Assembly: GCA_946631295.1 (NCBI GenBank) | Contig: CAMOZY010000005.1 | Location: 1-64,000, forward strand | Direction of reading: 5' to 3' | DNA length: 64,000 nucleotides | From: an uncultured Lachnospiraceae bacterium | GTDB taxonomy: Bacteria; Bacillota; Clostridia; Lachnospirales; Lachnospiraceae | In this document: in pieces, positions 7,845-16,611 of the stretch | Layout of the letters: every line of letters begins with the position of its first letter | How positions within the stretch are numbered: position 1 is the first letter of the stretch | Made by a program: the position numbers and the translations under genes | The notes under the pieces: generated by a model | What the model was told of the DNA's origin: nothing | The model's input: only the letters and a program-made list of their open reading frames with translations | The model's database searches: none

Positions 7845-9041
7845 ATGCCCAAGCGCGAAGAAAAAAGAAACCTCGAAAGTATTCCCGTAGGATCTCTCGG
7901 GATCATCACTTTAGACGGATGCCGCCCCCTTGCGGAGCAGGTTGATTCGTATCTGGTAAAGTGGCGTCAGGAAAGAGAGAGTGAACACAAGGGATCGCTT
8001 GCATTCTCGGGATATCAGAGAGATTCATACCTTCTTAAGGCCAGGGTTCCGAGATTCGGTTCCGGTGAAGGTAAGGGAGAGATACTTGAATCCGTAAGAG
8101 GTACCGATCTTTATATTCTCGTTGATGTTTTAAACTATGCAGAGACATATTCACTCTGCGGACATGAAAATCACATGTCACCCGATGATCACTTCCAGGA
8201 TCTTAAGAGGATCATCGCAGCGGTCGGAGGCAAGGCCCGCAGGATCACTGTTATCATGCCCTTCCTCTATGAGAGCCGTCAGCATAAGAGAACCGCAAGA
8301 GAGTCTCTCGACTGCGCCATAGCACTTCAGGAACTCGTACATATGGGAGTCGACAACATCATCACATTCGATGCTCATGACCCCAGAGTACAGAATGCCA
8401 TCCCTCTCAACGGATTTGAAACTGTACAGACTCCTTACCAGTTCATCAAGGGTCTTCTCCGTCATGTTAAGGGACTTCAGATCGATTCCGATCATATGAT
8501 GGTCATTTCCCCCGATGAAGGCGGAATGCGCAGGGCAATCTATATTGCCAACGTGCTCGGCATCGACATGGGTATGTTCTATAAGAGACGTGATTACAGG
8601 AAGATCGTAAACGGAAGAAATCCCATCATTTCACACGAATTCCTTGGAAGTGATGTTTCCGGCAAGGATATGATCATCGTCGACGATATGATCTCCTCAG
8701 GTGATTCCGTTCTCGAGGTTGCGGCCATGCTGAAGGAAAAGAATGCAAGGAACATATTCGTATTCTCAACCTTCGGACTCTTCACCGGCGGACTTGCCAA
8801 GTTCGATGAAGCATATAAGAGAGGCGATATCTCCAGAATACTTACTACAAACCTGATCTACCAGACTCCCGAGCTTCTCGAGAAGGAATGGTACATCAGC
8901 TGCGATCTCAGCAAGTACATCGCATATATTATCGATACCCTTAATCACGATTCATCGATCTCGGATCTCCTCAATCCCAACAAGAGGATTCAGGACATTG
9001 TACAGAGATACAATTCCGGCGAGCTTGAGATGGAAGTATGA
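7845..9041 (+). CDS. prs: Ribose-phosphate pyrophosphokinase (long form)
   Basis: The enzyme makes PRPP from ribose 5-phosphate and ATP, feeding purine, pyrimidine, histidine, tryptophan and NAD synthesis. Visible hallmarks are the PRPP-binding loop DMIIVDDMISSGDSV, the VISPDEGGMRRA stretch, and the catalytic-flag region MPFLYESRQHKRTARESLDC. At 398 residues it is about 80 longer than the classical bacterial enzyme; extra segments lie at the N-terminus (about 1-70) and in the last 90 residues, as in a divergent clostridial form. It begins 14 bases after the helicase loader, so the three genes 5691-9041 probably form one operon ended by the terminator at 9061. Confidence 0.9.
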   Translation: MPKREEKRNLESIPVGSLGIITLDGCRPLAEQVDSYLVKWRQERESEHKGSLAFSGYQRDSYLLKARVPRFGSGEGKGEILESVRGTDLYILVDVLNYAETYSLCGHENHMSPDDHFQDLKRIIAAVGGKARRITVIMPFLYESRQHKRTARESLDCAIALQELVHMGVDNIITFDAHDPRVQNAIPLNGFETVQTPYQFIKGLLRHVKGLQIDSDHMMVISPDEGGMRRAIYIANVLGIDMGMFYKRRDYRKIVNGRNPIISHEFLGSDVSGKDMIIVDDMISSGDSVLEVAAMLKEKNARNIFVFSTFGLFTGGLAKFDEAYKRGDISRILTTNLIYQTPELLEKEWYISCDLSKYIAYIIDTLNHDSSISDLLNPNKRIQDIVQRYNSGELEMEV

Positions 9042-9060
9042 TCTTGAAGAGTTGTATAAA

Positions 9061-9094
9061 AAATGCAGGTCTGTAAGGACCTGCATTTTTTGCT
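9061..9094. terminator. Bidirectional terminator between prs and the LRR gene
   Basis: An 11-bp perfect stem (9061-9071 with 9078-9088) with a 6-base loop has a T-run after it and an A-run before it, so it can terminate both convergent transcripts. Confidence 0.85.
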
Positions 9095-9109
9095 TATTCT
9101 TTGGAGTAT

Positions 9110-11377
9110 TTACTGCATCAGTGCGCCGGTTTCCTCGTCAAAATGACAAAGTACTCCGTCTATCAGGAGATCGCCCTTGGCCATGATACCGGTCTTGGTG
9201 TCATAGTAATATGTATTTCCTGCCTGATCGGGGTAGAGCTGGGCAAGAGTACCGGTTATGTGAACCCATCCCTTGAGCATCTTGCCGTTTTCGTCGTAGC
9301 GTACCCACTTACCGGTTTTGTTTATAATGCAATAATAGACGTAGATCTCCATTCCTTCATCGGAATTCTTGGCTTCATTCCAGATCACTGAATTATCCCA
9401 TCCACCTTCGCCCTGATAAACGTAAGGCATCCAGACTTCCTTACCGACTGCCTTTGCTCCGCCATAGACAGAATCGAGCCAATACCAGCCGTCTGATGCG
9501 GGATCATAGATCTCTCGTCCGCGTACTGTACCGTCGCCCACCACACCTTTTGGATCGCCGGAGGTTCCCTGGCGTACTCCGCGTTCGTACCAGTAGCTCT
9601 TTCCGTCCGTATGAATCCATACACAGTCAGGCACGGAGGAACCGGATCCGTTAGAATCTCCGCCATTCGCAGGCATTCTGTTAGAAACTCCGTCGCCCGA
9701 AGGGATTCCGTTACCGTGTACTATAGATGAATATGAAGCCGCTTCATCAAGATTGAAGATCTTATCGGCACCGGCTGCGAGCTCTTCGATTGTTATTCTT
9801 CCATGAGGATAGCAGTTAGTTCCGTTGTTTCCGAGTACTTCGAACTGGATGGCCCAAGTAAAAGCTCCCCATCCGTAATATTCTATGGAAAAGAAATCAT
9901 TGAACCAGTCGGTCCGTCCGTAGTCAAAAGATGTGCCGAGTTTCATATATCCCGCAAGTCTGTGGGCCATAAGCGCAAAATCTTCTCTGTTGATAAGCTC
10001 ATCCGGACAGAAACTATCGGAACAGATGCTGGGATAGCCGAAACAGATATTATTGGCTTCACCCCATCTGATCGCAGATTCATAGGGAGAGCCCGATATA
10101 TCGGTAAAGCGTGTGCCTGATCCTGCGCCCGGGCAGCCGGCTTTCTCCCAGAGTAGTTCTATGGCCTGGCCTCTTGTTGCAAACTGCTCAGAATCTGAAT
10201 GGCCGTCATTTGTATCGTAATAGCATTCGGGAACGACTGCCGGATTGCCACCGTCTGTTATGACCGGTTTTCCGTCATCAACTACGAGGCAGTGTGTAAG
10301 ATCTTCGAAGTATTCCTCGCTTCCGCCGTATTCAATGGTATATGAATGAACATACCCGAGCTGGGGCTCGTCCATATACACGCCGGTTTCTAATGTCCTG
10401 ATCAGATAGGGATTATTACTGATATCTACGGAAGGAAGATCCCTGAGCCCGAATGCATACAGATTATAGAGCTGATGATTGTTCGAAAGGTCAAGGGCCG
10501 GAAGCTGATAATCACATTCAAGACGAAGATCGGCAAGTCTGGGATTGGCTGTGACATTGAGATATCTGAGATCCTCGTTATATCCGCAGATGAGAATTTG
10601 AAGCTGCGGGTTATTGCTCATATCAAGGCTTGTTACGCCGTTATTTGCACAGTTATAGAATTCGAGTCCGGTAAGGAAGCTGATGTCCACATCACCGAGA
10701 TTCTCATTATCCCAGATATCAAGTCTCTTGAGCATAGTGTTACCAGCCAGTTCAAGCGAAGTGAGGTGGTTCTTGAATGCATCCAGCTCACAGAGAAGGG
10801 GATTGCCTGACAGATCGAGAGAGGTAAGTCCGCATTTGCTGCAGAACAGATTCTCAAGATCGTGGTTCTGGCTGAAGTCGATGCTTGTCAGGTTGGGATT
10901 GGAATTACATTCAACATATGCAAGCTTCGGGTTGTTTGTGAAGTTGATGGATGTAAGGTTGCAATCGAAGCAGTATACCCATTCGAGCTTATCAAGACCT
11001 GTAAAGTCAAGATAAGTAAAGTCATTTTCAGAGCACCATATTCCCACAAGGTCGGTATTGTGTGACAGATCCCAGTCGGAAATATGATTTCGAAGGCACC
11101 AGAGTCCCTGGATATAAGGGAAGTATTCGATGCCTTCCACTGAATAGATATTGCAGCCTTCACAATGGATGTTCCTGACAGACTCTCTTTCGTATGTGGA
11201 AAGATAACCGTTTCCGTCACGGTCGTAAGCTCTTATGGCTTCCCTGAAGCCGTAGTCCGGGAAATGATTCTCATCGATGGGAATGTCTCCTTCGGCATGG
11301 ACCGGAAAAGAAGGTAAGATTGGCAGAAGCATGGCTGCCGCAACCAAAAGTGCAAGAAGTCTGGATCTTTTTTTCAT
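9110..11377 (-). CDS. Secreted leucine-rich repeat protein with SLH-like and cell-wall-binding repeats
   Basis: The 755-residue protein begins with a Sec signal peptide (LLALLVAAAMLLPILPSF, cleaved near HAEG). An EF-hand/dockerin-like calcium loop DRDGNGYLS follows at about 50-60. Some ten leucine-rich repeats (about 70-340) carry the LTSLDLSGNPLL-type pattern. A region resembling SLH domains spans about 395-545 (FATRGQAIELLWEKAGCPG, FTDI, INREDFALMAHRLAGYM). The C-terminus (about 585-755) has Trp/Tyr/Gly-rich repeats like choline- or glucan-binding modules (GKWVRYDENGKMLKGW). It is probably a surface protein for adhesion or wall attachment; the ligand is unknown. A strong poly-G ribosome site precedes the ATG. 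It is monocistronic. Confidence 0.85.
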   Translation of the reverse strand: MKKRSRLLALLVAAAMLLPILPSFPVHAEGDIPIDENHFPDYGFREAIRAYDRDGNGYLSTYERESVRNIHCEGCNIYSVEGIEYFPYIQGLWCLRNHISDWDLSHNTDLVGIWCSENDFTYLDFTGLDKLEWVYCFDCNLTSINFTNNPKLAYVECNSNPNLTSIDFSQNHDLENLFCSKCGLTSLDLSGNPLLCELDAFKNHLTSLELAGNTMLKRLDIWDNENLGDVDISFLTGLEFYNCANNGVTSLDMSNNPQLQILICGYNEDLRYLNVTANPRLADLRLECDYQLPALDLSNNHQLYNLYAFGLRDLPSVDISNNPYLIRTLETGVYMDEPQLGYVHSYTIEYGGSEEYFEDLTHCLVVDDGKPVITDGGNPAVVPECYYDTNDGHSDSEQFATRGQAIELLWEKAGCPGAGSGTRFTDISGSPYESAIRWGEANNICFGYPSICSDSFCPDELINREDFALMAHRLAGYMKLGTSFDYGRTDWFNDFFSIEYYGWGAFTWAIQFEVLGNNGTNCYPHGRITIEELAAGADKIFNLDEAASYSSIVHGNGIPSGDGVSNRMPANGGDSNGSGSSVPDCVWIHTDGKSYWYERGVRQGTSGDPKGVVGDGTVRGREIYDPASDGWYWLDSVYGGAKAVGKEVWMPYVYQGEGGWDNSVIWNEAKNSDEGMEIYVYYCIINKTGKWVRYDENGKMLKGWVHITGTLAQLYPDQAGNTYYYDTKTGIMAKGDLLIDGVLCHFDEETGALMQ

Positions 11378-11419
11378 GATTTCCCCCCTGAAACAATATC
11401 AGAATATATAACAGAATAC

Positions 11420-11428
11420 ATTATATCA
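11420..11428 (-). promoter_or_regulatory. Extended -10 promoter of the LRR gene
   Basis: On the minus strand TG-A-TATAAT (TATAAT at 11420-11425) forms an extended -10 about 43 bases before the ATG. No good -35 is visible. Confidence 0.5.
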
Positions 11429-11562
11429 TTCTATGTTGAAAAGTCTGATGGATAAATTTATGAATGTGACAAAGTGACTGCACATCTTTTATTTTGCGAT
11501 TATCATTTTGTAAGTATGTTAAAATAAGTCCATGAGGGTTATTTTCTGGGGAGGCTAACAGC

Positions 11563-12321
11563 ATGGAAGAAGAATATAAAGTGAAGAAAGAGTATTTTGA
11601 GGTTGTTAACGGACGGAATCAGACCATAAGGGGCGTGCTGTTCAGACCTGATGAAGAGGGAGTGAAATTTCCGACCGTGATCTTTTCACACGGATTCGGC
11701 GCATGCTACGAGATGTTCCTGCATCATGCACAGTGGTATCCGGAAACTGGGATTGCCATCGTGTTCTTCGATTTCTGCGGCGGCGGAATGAATACAACGA
11801 GTGATGGACAGCTGAATGAAATGACTGTCCTGACTGAAGCAGATGACCTTGAAACCGTGATAGATAAGGTAAAGACAATGCCCTTTGTCGATGAGGATAA
11901 TCTTTTCCTTCAGGGTGAGAGCCAGGGAGGATTCGTATCGACCATAATAGGCGTAAGGCGAAGAAGTGAGATAAAGGGACTTGTTCTGTGGTATCCGGCA
12001 TTTGTCATTCCCGATGATGCCGGGAAAAGACTTGCAAAGGGCGAAACCAATGTATTCGGAATTGAGCTTTCTCCCAATTATGACACGGATGCCGTTTCCA
12101 TCGATGTCGAAAAGATTCAGAAGAGCTTTGGAAATCCTGTGATCATCATACACGGCGATGCAGATCCCGTGGTTCCTGTCGATTATTCAAGAAGAGCCGT
12201 GAAAAATTTTGCTGATGCTTTACTGATAGAGATTAAGGATGCCCAGCACGGCTTCAATGAAATTGATGGTACCGATGCAAGGAATGCATCCATTAAGTTT
12301 ATAAAGGATAATATCGGGTGA
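11563..12321 (+). CDS. Alpha/beta hydrolase (acyl-ester hydrolase-like)
   Basis: The 252-residue cytoplasmic protein has the alpha/beta-hydrolase order. The oxyanion HGFG motif is at 43-46 and the nucleophile elbow GESQGG gives Ser120. An Asp in HGDADPVVP (Asp199 or Asp201) and His229 in DAQHGF complete the triad. No signal peptide is visible. It resembles bacterial serine esterases of the feruloyl/cinnamoyl-ester type, but the substrate cannot be read from the sequence. A GGGGAGG ribosome site lies about 9 bases upstream of the ATG. It is alone, with a terminator shared with convergent bioY. Confidence 0.85.
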   Translation: MEEEYKVKKEYFEVVNGRNQTIRGVLFRPDEEGVKFPTVIFSHGFGACYEMFLHHAQWYPETGIAIVFFDFCGGGMNTTSDGQLNEMTVLTEADDLETVIDKVKTMPFVDEDNLFLQGESQGGFVSTIIGVRRRSEIKGLVLWYPAFVIPDDAGKRLAKGETNVFGIELSPNYDTDAVSIDVEKIQKSFGNPVIIIHGDADPVVPVDYSRRAVKNFADALLIEIKDAQHGFNEIDGTDARNASIKFIKDNIG

Positions 12322-12325
12322 TAAA

Positions 12326-12362
12326 AAAGATTCCGGCAGTTCACGGCTGCCGGAATCTTTTT
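12326..12362. terminator. Bidirectional terminator between the hydrolase and bioY
   Basis: A perfect 14-bp stem (12326-12339 with 12347-12360) has a T-run on the plus side and an A-run on the other side. It abuts the bioY stop codon. Confidence 0.85.
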
Positions 12363-12915
12363 ATGATAAGGGAATAAATCGTCTCAGTTTTTGCGTAAGC
12401 GTAAGAGCCAGGACTATCTTGATGATATCCGGAAGGATAAAAGGAAATACGCACCATGAAAGAGCTGTTAGGATACCTACCGGCTCTTTTGTTTTCGTGT
12501 AAAGAATGATGAACCATGCAGTTCCGAATGCATAGCAGATAATGAGTCCCGCTGCCATCGAGATTGCAAGGATGAGAGTTTTTTGTTTTGCTTTTTTACG
12601 TGAGATGATCTCAAACATCCACATCACAAGTGCTGCGAAGATGAAGCCTATTATGTATCCGCCCGTTGTTCCGATGATTGCACCGATTCCACCCTTAAAA
12701 CCCGAAAACACAGGCAGTCCCACCATTCCAAGAAGAATGTAGATGAGTACTGTGACAGTGCCGCGCTTTCCTCCCAGCAAACCTGCAGTAAGGAAAACAG
12801 CAAAAGTCTGCATGGTGAACGGAACCGCAGCGGGAATCTGTATCCACGAGCATACTGCGATCATTGCAGCGAACATCCCTGTATAAACAATATTCTGTAA
12901 CTTTGTATTTTTCAT
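12361..12915 (-). CDS. bioY: BioY biotin transporter (ECF S component)
   Basis: The hydrophobic 184-residue protein has about six membrane helices and the BioY signatures FAAMIAVCSWIQIP, VPFTMQTFAVFLTAGLLGG and the Gly-rich GGIGAIIGTTGGYIIGF. BioY is the biotin-binding S component of an ECF transporter. The frame is open back to an ATG at 12993, but that ATG lies inside the BirA operator and promoter, so I place the start at 12915 (MKNTKLQNI), where the family alignment begins. No good SD precedes it. The last residues are basic, as usual for the cytoplasmic tail. It is monocistronic. Confidence 0.9.
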   Translation of the reverse strand: MKNTKLQNIVYTGMFAAMIAVCSWIQIPAAVPFTMQTFAVFLTAGLLGGKRGTVTVLIYILLGMVGLPVFSGFKGGIGAIIGTTGGYIIGFIFAALVMWMFEIISRKKAKQKTLILAISMAAGLIICYAFGTAWFIILYTKTKEPVGILTALSWCVFPFILPDIIKIVLALTLTQKLRRFIPLS

Positions 12916-12961
12916 TTTTTTTAACTGAAGTGATATTGAGTAAAGTGTAAATCCGACAAAA

Positions 12962-13012
12962 AATGTTAACCCGACAGAAAGAGATGTTAACATTGATTGC
13001 TTGAAATGTCAA
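12962..13012 (-). promoter_or_regulatory. bioY promoter overlapped by a BirA-type operator
   Basis: On the minus strand TTGACA (13007-13012), a 17-base spacer and TAACAT (12984-12989) form a near-consensus promoter. Overlapping it is a perfect 9-bp inverted repeat, AATGTTAAC at 12962-12970 and GTTAACATT at 12986-12994, with a 15-base spacer. That is the arrangement known for BirA biotin-repressor sites in Firmicutes. Binding would cover the -10 and the transcription start, so bioY should be shut off by BirA carrying biotinyl-AMP when biotin is plentiful. Confidence 0.8.
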
Positions 13013-13206
13013 CCAAATGAAAAAAAGAGTTAACAATCCTCCGATATTCCCGGCCAGCCCTTTTATCCATCGATATTCCGGCAGCATATCCCTGAAAACG
13101 CCTTCATCCCATCCGGTTTCGTCTTGTGCTTTTTTCCACGATTACCACTAAATATTGTAATATTTCAGATATTTCATAAATTGTTAGACAATTTTTGAGA
13201 AAACTA

Positions 13207-13384
13207 TTCAATTTTTCAGATTATAGTGCTATAGTAAATTATGCAATACGTGTAATGCCCGATGGGAACTGCGAGAAAACGTATTCCAAGCACTTCGGGA
13301 AAAATATAGAAAATAACTGTTCCGGGTTCTCTTTTCCGGGAAGGGGTATTCCATAAAACATCAAGATCGGGGAGGCTTTCTCAC
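13207..13384 (+). promoter_or_regulatory. glgC promoter, operator-like dyad and structured leader
   Basis: The 13013-13384 interval has no gene. A promoter is readable as TTCAAT (13207-13212), a 17-base spacer and TG-C-TATAGT (13230-13235). A 16-base dyad GCAATACGTGTAATGC (13243-13258) sits at the expected transcript start, as a repressor site would. The 140-base leader then holds a long imperfect hairpin closed by CCCGA (from 13258) and TCGGG (to about 13302), followed by a second GC-rich hairpin near 13325-13345, before a GGGGAGG ribosome site. The 13013-13200 part is AT-rich with nothing recognised. Confidence 0.45.
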
Positions 13385-14653
13385 ATGGTAAAGAAGGAAA
13401 TGATAGCCATGCTTCTGGCAGGTGGACAGGGATCCAGACTGGGTGTGCTTACGTCCAAGGTTGCAAAGCCCGCTGTTTCCTTTGGCGGAAAATACAGGAT
13501 CATCGATTTCCCGCTGTCTAACTGTATCAACTCGGGTGTTGATACGGTCGGCGTGCTGACACAGTATCAGCCCCTCAGACTCAATTCACATATAGGTATC
13601 GGTATCCCATGGGACCTTGACAGAAATATCGGCGGCGTCAGCGTTCTGCCGCCTTATGAGAGTGTTCAGGGAAGTGAATGGTATTCCGGTACAGCTAACG
13701 CCATCTACCAGAATATGGAGTATATCGAGAACTATAATCCCGATTACGTCCTTATCCTTTCCGGGGACCATATCTACAAGATGGATTATGAGGTTATGCT
13801 CGATTTTCATAAGGCAAAGGGTGCGGATCTTACCATCGCGGTCATGCCTGTCCCCATTGAAGAGGCATCCCGCTTCGGTATCATGATCACCGATGAGGAC
13901 AGAAGGATCGTGGACTTCGAGGAAAAGCCCAAGAATCCCCGCAGCAATCTCGCTTCCATGGGTATCTATATCTTTAACTGGAAAACACTTCGCGACGGAA
14001 TGCTCGCCCTCAAGGATCAGCCGAACCTGGATTTCGGTAAGCACATAATCCCTTACTGCAGGGATAAGGGTGCCGGACTTTATGCGTATGAGTTTAATTC
14101 CTACTGGAAGGATGTTGGAACTCTTCATTCCTATTGGCAGGCCAACATGGAGCTTATAGACATCGTTCCCGAATTCAATCTCTACGAGGAATACTGGAAG
14201 ATCTATACCAAGAGTGATATCCAGCCGCCGCAGTATTTTTCTGCAGAGTCGGAAGTTTCAAGATGCATCATCGGTGTAGGAAGTGAGATAGAAGGCAAGG
14301 TCTACAATTCAGTCATCGGATGCGGCGTAAGGATCGGAAAAGGCACGGTTGTCAGAGATTCGATCATCATGAACGAGACGGTGATCGGTGAAGGCTGTGA
14401 CATCAATAAGGCGATCATCGCAGAGAAGGTTCGTGTCGGTAACAATGTTGTGATGGGCATAGGAGACGAAGTTCCAAACGACACCGCACCTCAGATATAC
14501 ACTGACGGACTTGTCACCGTCGGTGAAAAGAGTGATATACCTGACGGAGTTAAGATAGGCAAGAACTCCGTTGTATATGGTGTCACAACTAAGGAAGATT
14601 ATCCTGATTCATATCTTGGATCAGGCAAGACCCTTATCACGGCAGAGGATTGA
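13385..14653 (+). CDS. glgC: Glucose-1-phosphate adenylyltransferase, catalytic subunit
   Basis: GlgC makes ADP-glucose from glucose 1-phosphate and ATP, the committed step of glycogen synthesis. The nucleotide-binding signature [11 protein letters not shown] is intact at about 13-23, followed by [16 protein letters not shown]. The substrate regions [11 protein letters not shown] and IVDFEEKP and the sugar-binding [10 protein letters not shown] are present. The C-terminal third (about 295-400) is the left-handed beta-helix of hexapeptide repeats ([26 protein letters not shown]). At 422 residues it is standard length. It is paired with glgD 10 bases downstream; Firmicutes GlgC/GlgD form hetero-oligomers in which GlgC is catalytic. 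Confidence 0.95.
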   Translation: MVKKEMIAMLLAGGQGSRLGVLTSKVAKPAVSFGGKYRIIDFPLSNCINSGVDTVGVLTQYQPLRLNSHIGIGIPWDLDRNIGGVSVLPPYESVQGSEWYSGTANAIYQNMEYIENYNPDYVLILSGDHIYKMDYEVMLDFHKAKGADLTIAVMPVPIEEASRFGIMITDEDRRIVDFEEKPKNPRSNLASMGIYIFNWKTLRDGMLALKDQPNLDFGKHIIPYCRDKGAGLYAYEFNSYWKDVGTLHSYWQANMELIDIVPEFNLYEEYWKIYTKSDIQPPQYFSAESEVSRCIIGVGSEIEGKVYNSVIGCGVRIGKGTVVRDSIIMNETVIGEGCDINKAIIAEKVRVGNNVVMGIGDEVPNDTAPQIYTDGLVTVGEKSDIPDGVKIGKNSVVYGVTTKEDYPDSYLGSGKTLITAED

Positions 14654-14663
14654 GGAGAAGAAT

Positions 14664-15785
14664 ATGAGAGCAATCGGAATTATACTTGCCGGCGGTAACA
14701 ATCACAGAATGGCTGAGCTTTCGCAGAGAAGAGCGGTATGTGCCATGCCCATAGCGGGCAGCTACAGAAGTATCGATTTCACCCTCAGTAACATGTCCAA
14801 TTCCCATGTTCAGAAGGTTGCGGTCTTTACCCAGTATAATGCTGGAAGTCTTAACAGACATATGAACTCTTCGAAATGGTGGGATTTCGGACGTAAGCAG
14901 GGCGGATTATATGTCCTTACACCTGCCATGACATCCGACAACAGCAGCTGGTACAGAGGTACAGCGGATGCGATATATCAGAATCTCAGTTTCCTTAAGG
15001 AAAGCCATGAGCCCTATGTAATAATCGCTCCCGGTGACTGCGTGTACAAGATGGATTTCAATACTCTTCTTGAGTATCACGTGGACAAGAAGGCGGATAT
15101 CACCGTTGTCTGCAAGGATATGCCGGAAAGTGCGGATATGTCCCGCTTTGGAACTATCATGATGAATGAGGAGATGAGAGTCGTCGGCTTTGAGGAAAAG
15201 CCTCTGCAGCCCAAGACAAGGACTATCTCCTGCGGTATCTATATCATCCGCAGAAGACTTCTTATCGATGTGATAGAAAAATGCGCAGAAGAAGACAGAT
15301 ACGATTTTGTACGTGATGTTATCATCAGATACCGTGACGTAAAGAGAATCTTCGGATATAAGATCACTTCCTTCTGGAAAAATATTGCATCCGTTGAGGA
15401 TTACTACGACACCAATATGGATTTCCTTAATCCTCAGGTCAGGGATTACTTCTTCAATCAGTATCCCAACGTATATTCCAAGGTTGATGATCTTCCTCCC
15501 GCAAAGTACAATCCCGGTGCACAGATGCGCAATGCGCTTGTATCCAGCGGATGTATCGTAAACGGAACCGTTGAGAATTCAATCCTGTTCAAGTCAAGCT
15601 ACATCGGCAATAATACGATCATCAGGAATTCGATAATACTCAATGATGTCTACATCGGTGATAATGCTGTCATCGAAAACTGTATCGTGGAGAGCCATTC
15701 CACTCTTAATGGAGGAGAGGTTCATCGTGGAGAGGATGGACGCATTAAGGTTGTGGTTGAGCAAAGAGAGAGATTTGTGATGTAG
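14664..15785 (+). CDS. glgD: GlgD regulatory subunit of ADP-glucose pyrophosphorylase
   Basis: The 373-residue paralogue of GlgC has a degraded active site: the Gly-rich loop reads LAGGNNHRMAELSQRRA where GlgC has GGQGSRL, consistent with a non-catalytic GlgD. The rest of the fold is kept (MPIAGSYRSIDFTLSN, APGDCVYKMDF, VGFEEKPLQPKT, SFWKNIAS) together with the C-terminal hexapeptide beta-helix. In Gram-positives GlgD raises the activity of GlgC. The frame is open further upstream into glgC, but the ATG at 14664 has GAGGAG in front of it and starts the conserved domain. Confidence 0.93.
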   Translation: MRAIGIILAGGNNHRMAELSQRRAVCAMPIAGSYRSIDFTLSNMSNSHVQKVAVFTQYNAGSLNRHMNSSKWWDFGRKQGGLYVLTPAMTSDNSSWYRGTADAIYQNLSFLKESHEPYVIIAPGDCVYKMDFNTLLEYHVDKKADITVVCKDMPESADMSRFGTIMMNEEMRVVGFEEKPLQPKTRTISCGIYIIRRRLLIDVIEKCAEEDRYDFVRDVIIRYRDVKRIFGYKITSFWKNIASVEDYYDTNMDFLNPQVRDYFFNQYPNVYSKVDDLPPAKYNPGAQMRNALVSSGCIVNGTVENSILFKSSYIGNNTIIRNSIILNDVYIGDNAVIENCIVESHSTLNGGEVHRGEDGRIKVVVEQRERFVM

Positions 15786-15805
15786 TTCTTATCAAAGGGG
15801 GATTA

Positions 15806-15838
15806 AAAAGGTGCAGCCTTTCGGTTGCACCTTTTATA
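15806..15838 (+). terminator. Intrinsic terminator after glgD
   Basis: An 11-bp stem (15808-15818 with 15823-15833, one G-U pair) with a 4-base loop is flanked by an A-run and followed by CTTTTAT. Confidence 0.8.
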
Positions 15839-15865
15839 ATGCAGATCTCTTTTATAATGCAGATC
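15831..15865 (+). repeat. 17-bp tandem duplication containing TATAAT
   Basis: CTTTTATAATGCAGATC occurs at 15831-15847 and again, identically, at 15849-15865 with one extra base between. Each copy carries TATAAT. It overlaps the distal arm of the glgD terminator and probably arose by slippage. Confidence 0.8.
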
Positions 15866-15923
15866 GTATGACTGCAGCAATGCAGGTCTTGTTTGCTGCC
15901 ATGCTATATATGCAAATTTGTTA

Positions 15924-15952
15924 TTGACGTAACTGTTCACAGAATATAGTCT
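15924..15952 (+). promoter_or_regulatory. Promoter for pth-mfd
   Basis: TTGACG at 15924-15929 is a good -35. The -10 is either TATAGT (15945-15950, 15-base spacer) or TAGTCT (15947-15952, 17-base spacer). The leader is about 70 bases. Confidence 0.6.
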
Positions 15953-16029
15953 TAATATGTCGAAAAAGAAAACGTACGGACGGGGTGAAGAGCCCGGTCC
16001 GCATATCCACATGTCCGGAAGGAGTAAAA

Positions 16030-16611
16030 ATGAAAATGATCGTAGGCCTGGGAAACCCGGGCAGAGAATATGAACATACACGTCATAATGTAGGATTTGA
16101 TGTGATAAGCGCTCTCGCAGAAAAGCTTGGCATAGGAGCAGGTATGTGGAAGGCTGAACACCGCGCTCATACCGCAAGAGGAATGATAGGGACCGAGAAG
16201 GTGATCCTTGTAAAGCCTCAGACCTTTATGAATCTGTCGGGGGAAGCGGTAAGAGAACTTAACGATTACTATAAGCTTGACGGAGTAAGTGACATCATTG
16301 TCATTTCTGATGATGTTGCTCTGCCCACAGGACATATACGTATCCGCACAAAGGGCAGTGCAGGAGGACATAACGGTCTTAAGAATATCATCCTTCACAT
16401 GGGAAGCGAGGAATTTGCAAGAGTAAGAGTCGGTGTCGGAGAATCCGGAGGTGACATGGTGGGACATGTTCTCGGACATTTTTCCTCAGAGGATTCCAAA
16501 CTGATGAATGAAGCTTATAAGAATGCTGCTGATGCCATATGCTGCATGATCGAAAACGGAACAGACATTGCAATGAGCAGGTTCAATACAAGGAAAAATG
16601 ATGAACATTAA
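16030..16611 (+). CDS. pth: Peptidyl-tRNA hydrolase
   Basis: Pth frees tRNA from prematurely released peptidyl-tRNA. The 193-residue protein matches family length and motifs: MIVGLGNPGREYEHTRHNVGFD with the catalytic His at about residue 20, KPQTFMNLSGEAV, and SDDVALPTGHIRIRTKGSAGGHNGL with the conserved Asp and the tRNA-binding loop. The start is ATG 16030 with AAGGAG 6 bases upstream; an in-frame upstream ATG lacks an SD and homology. The gene overlaps mfd by 14 bases, a common Firmicutes arrangement, implying translational coupling. Confidence 0.95.
   Translation: MKMIVGLGNPGREYEHTRHNVGFDVISALAEKLGIGAGMWKAEHRAHTARGMIGTEKVILVKPQTFMNLSGEAVRELNDYYKLDGVSDIIVISDDVALPTGHIRIRTKGSAGGHNGLKNIILHMGSEEFARVRVGVGESGGDMVGHVLGHFSSEDSKLMNEAYKNAADAICCMIENGTDIAMSRFNTRKNDEH

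Noticed and set aside
12916-12993. Longer bioY start at 12993
   Set aside because: That ATG lies inside the BirA operator and -10 region, so it would be upstream of the transcript start.
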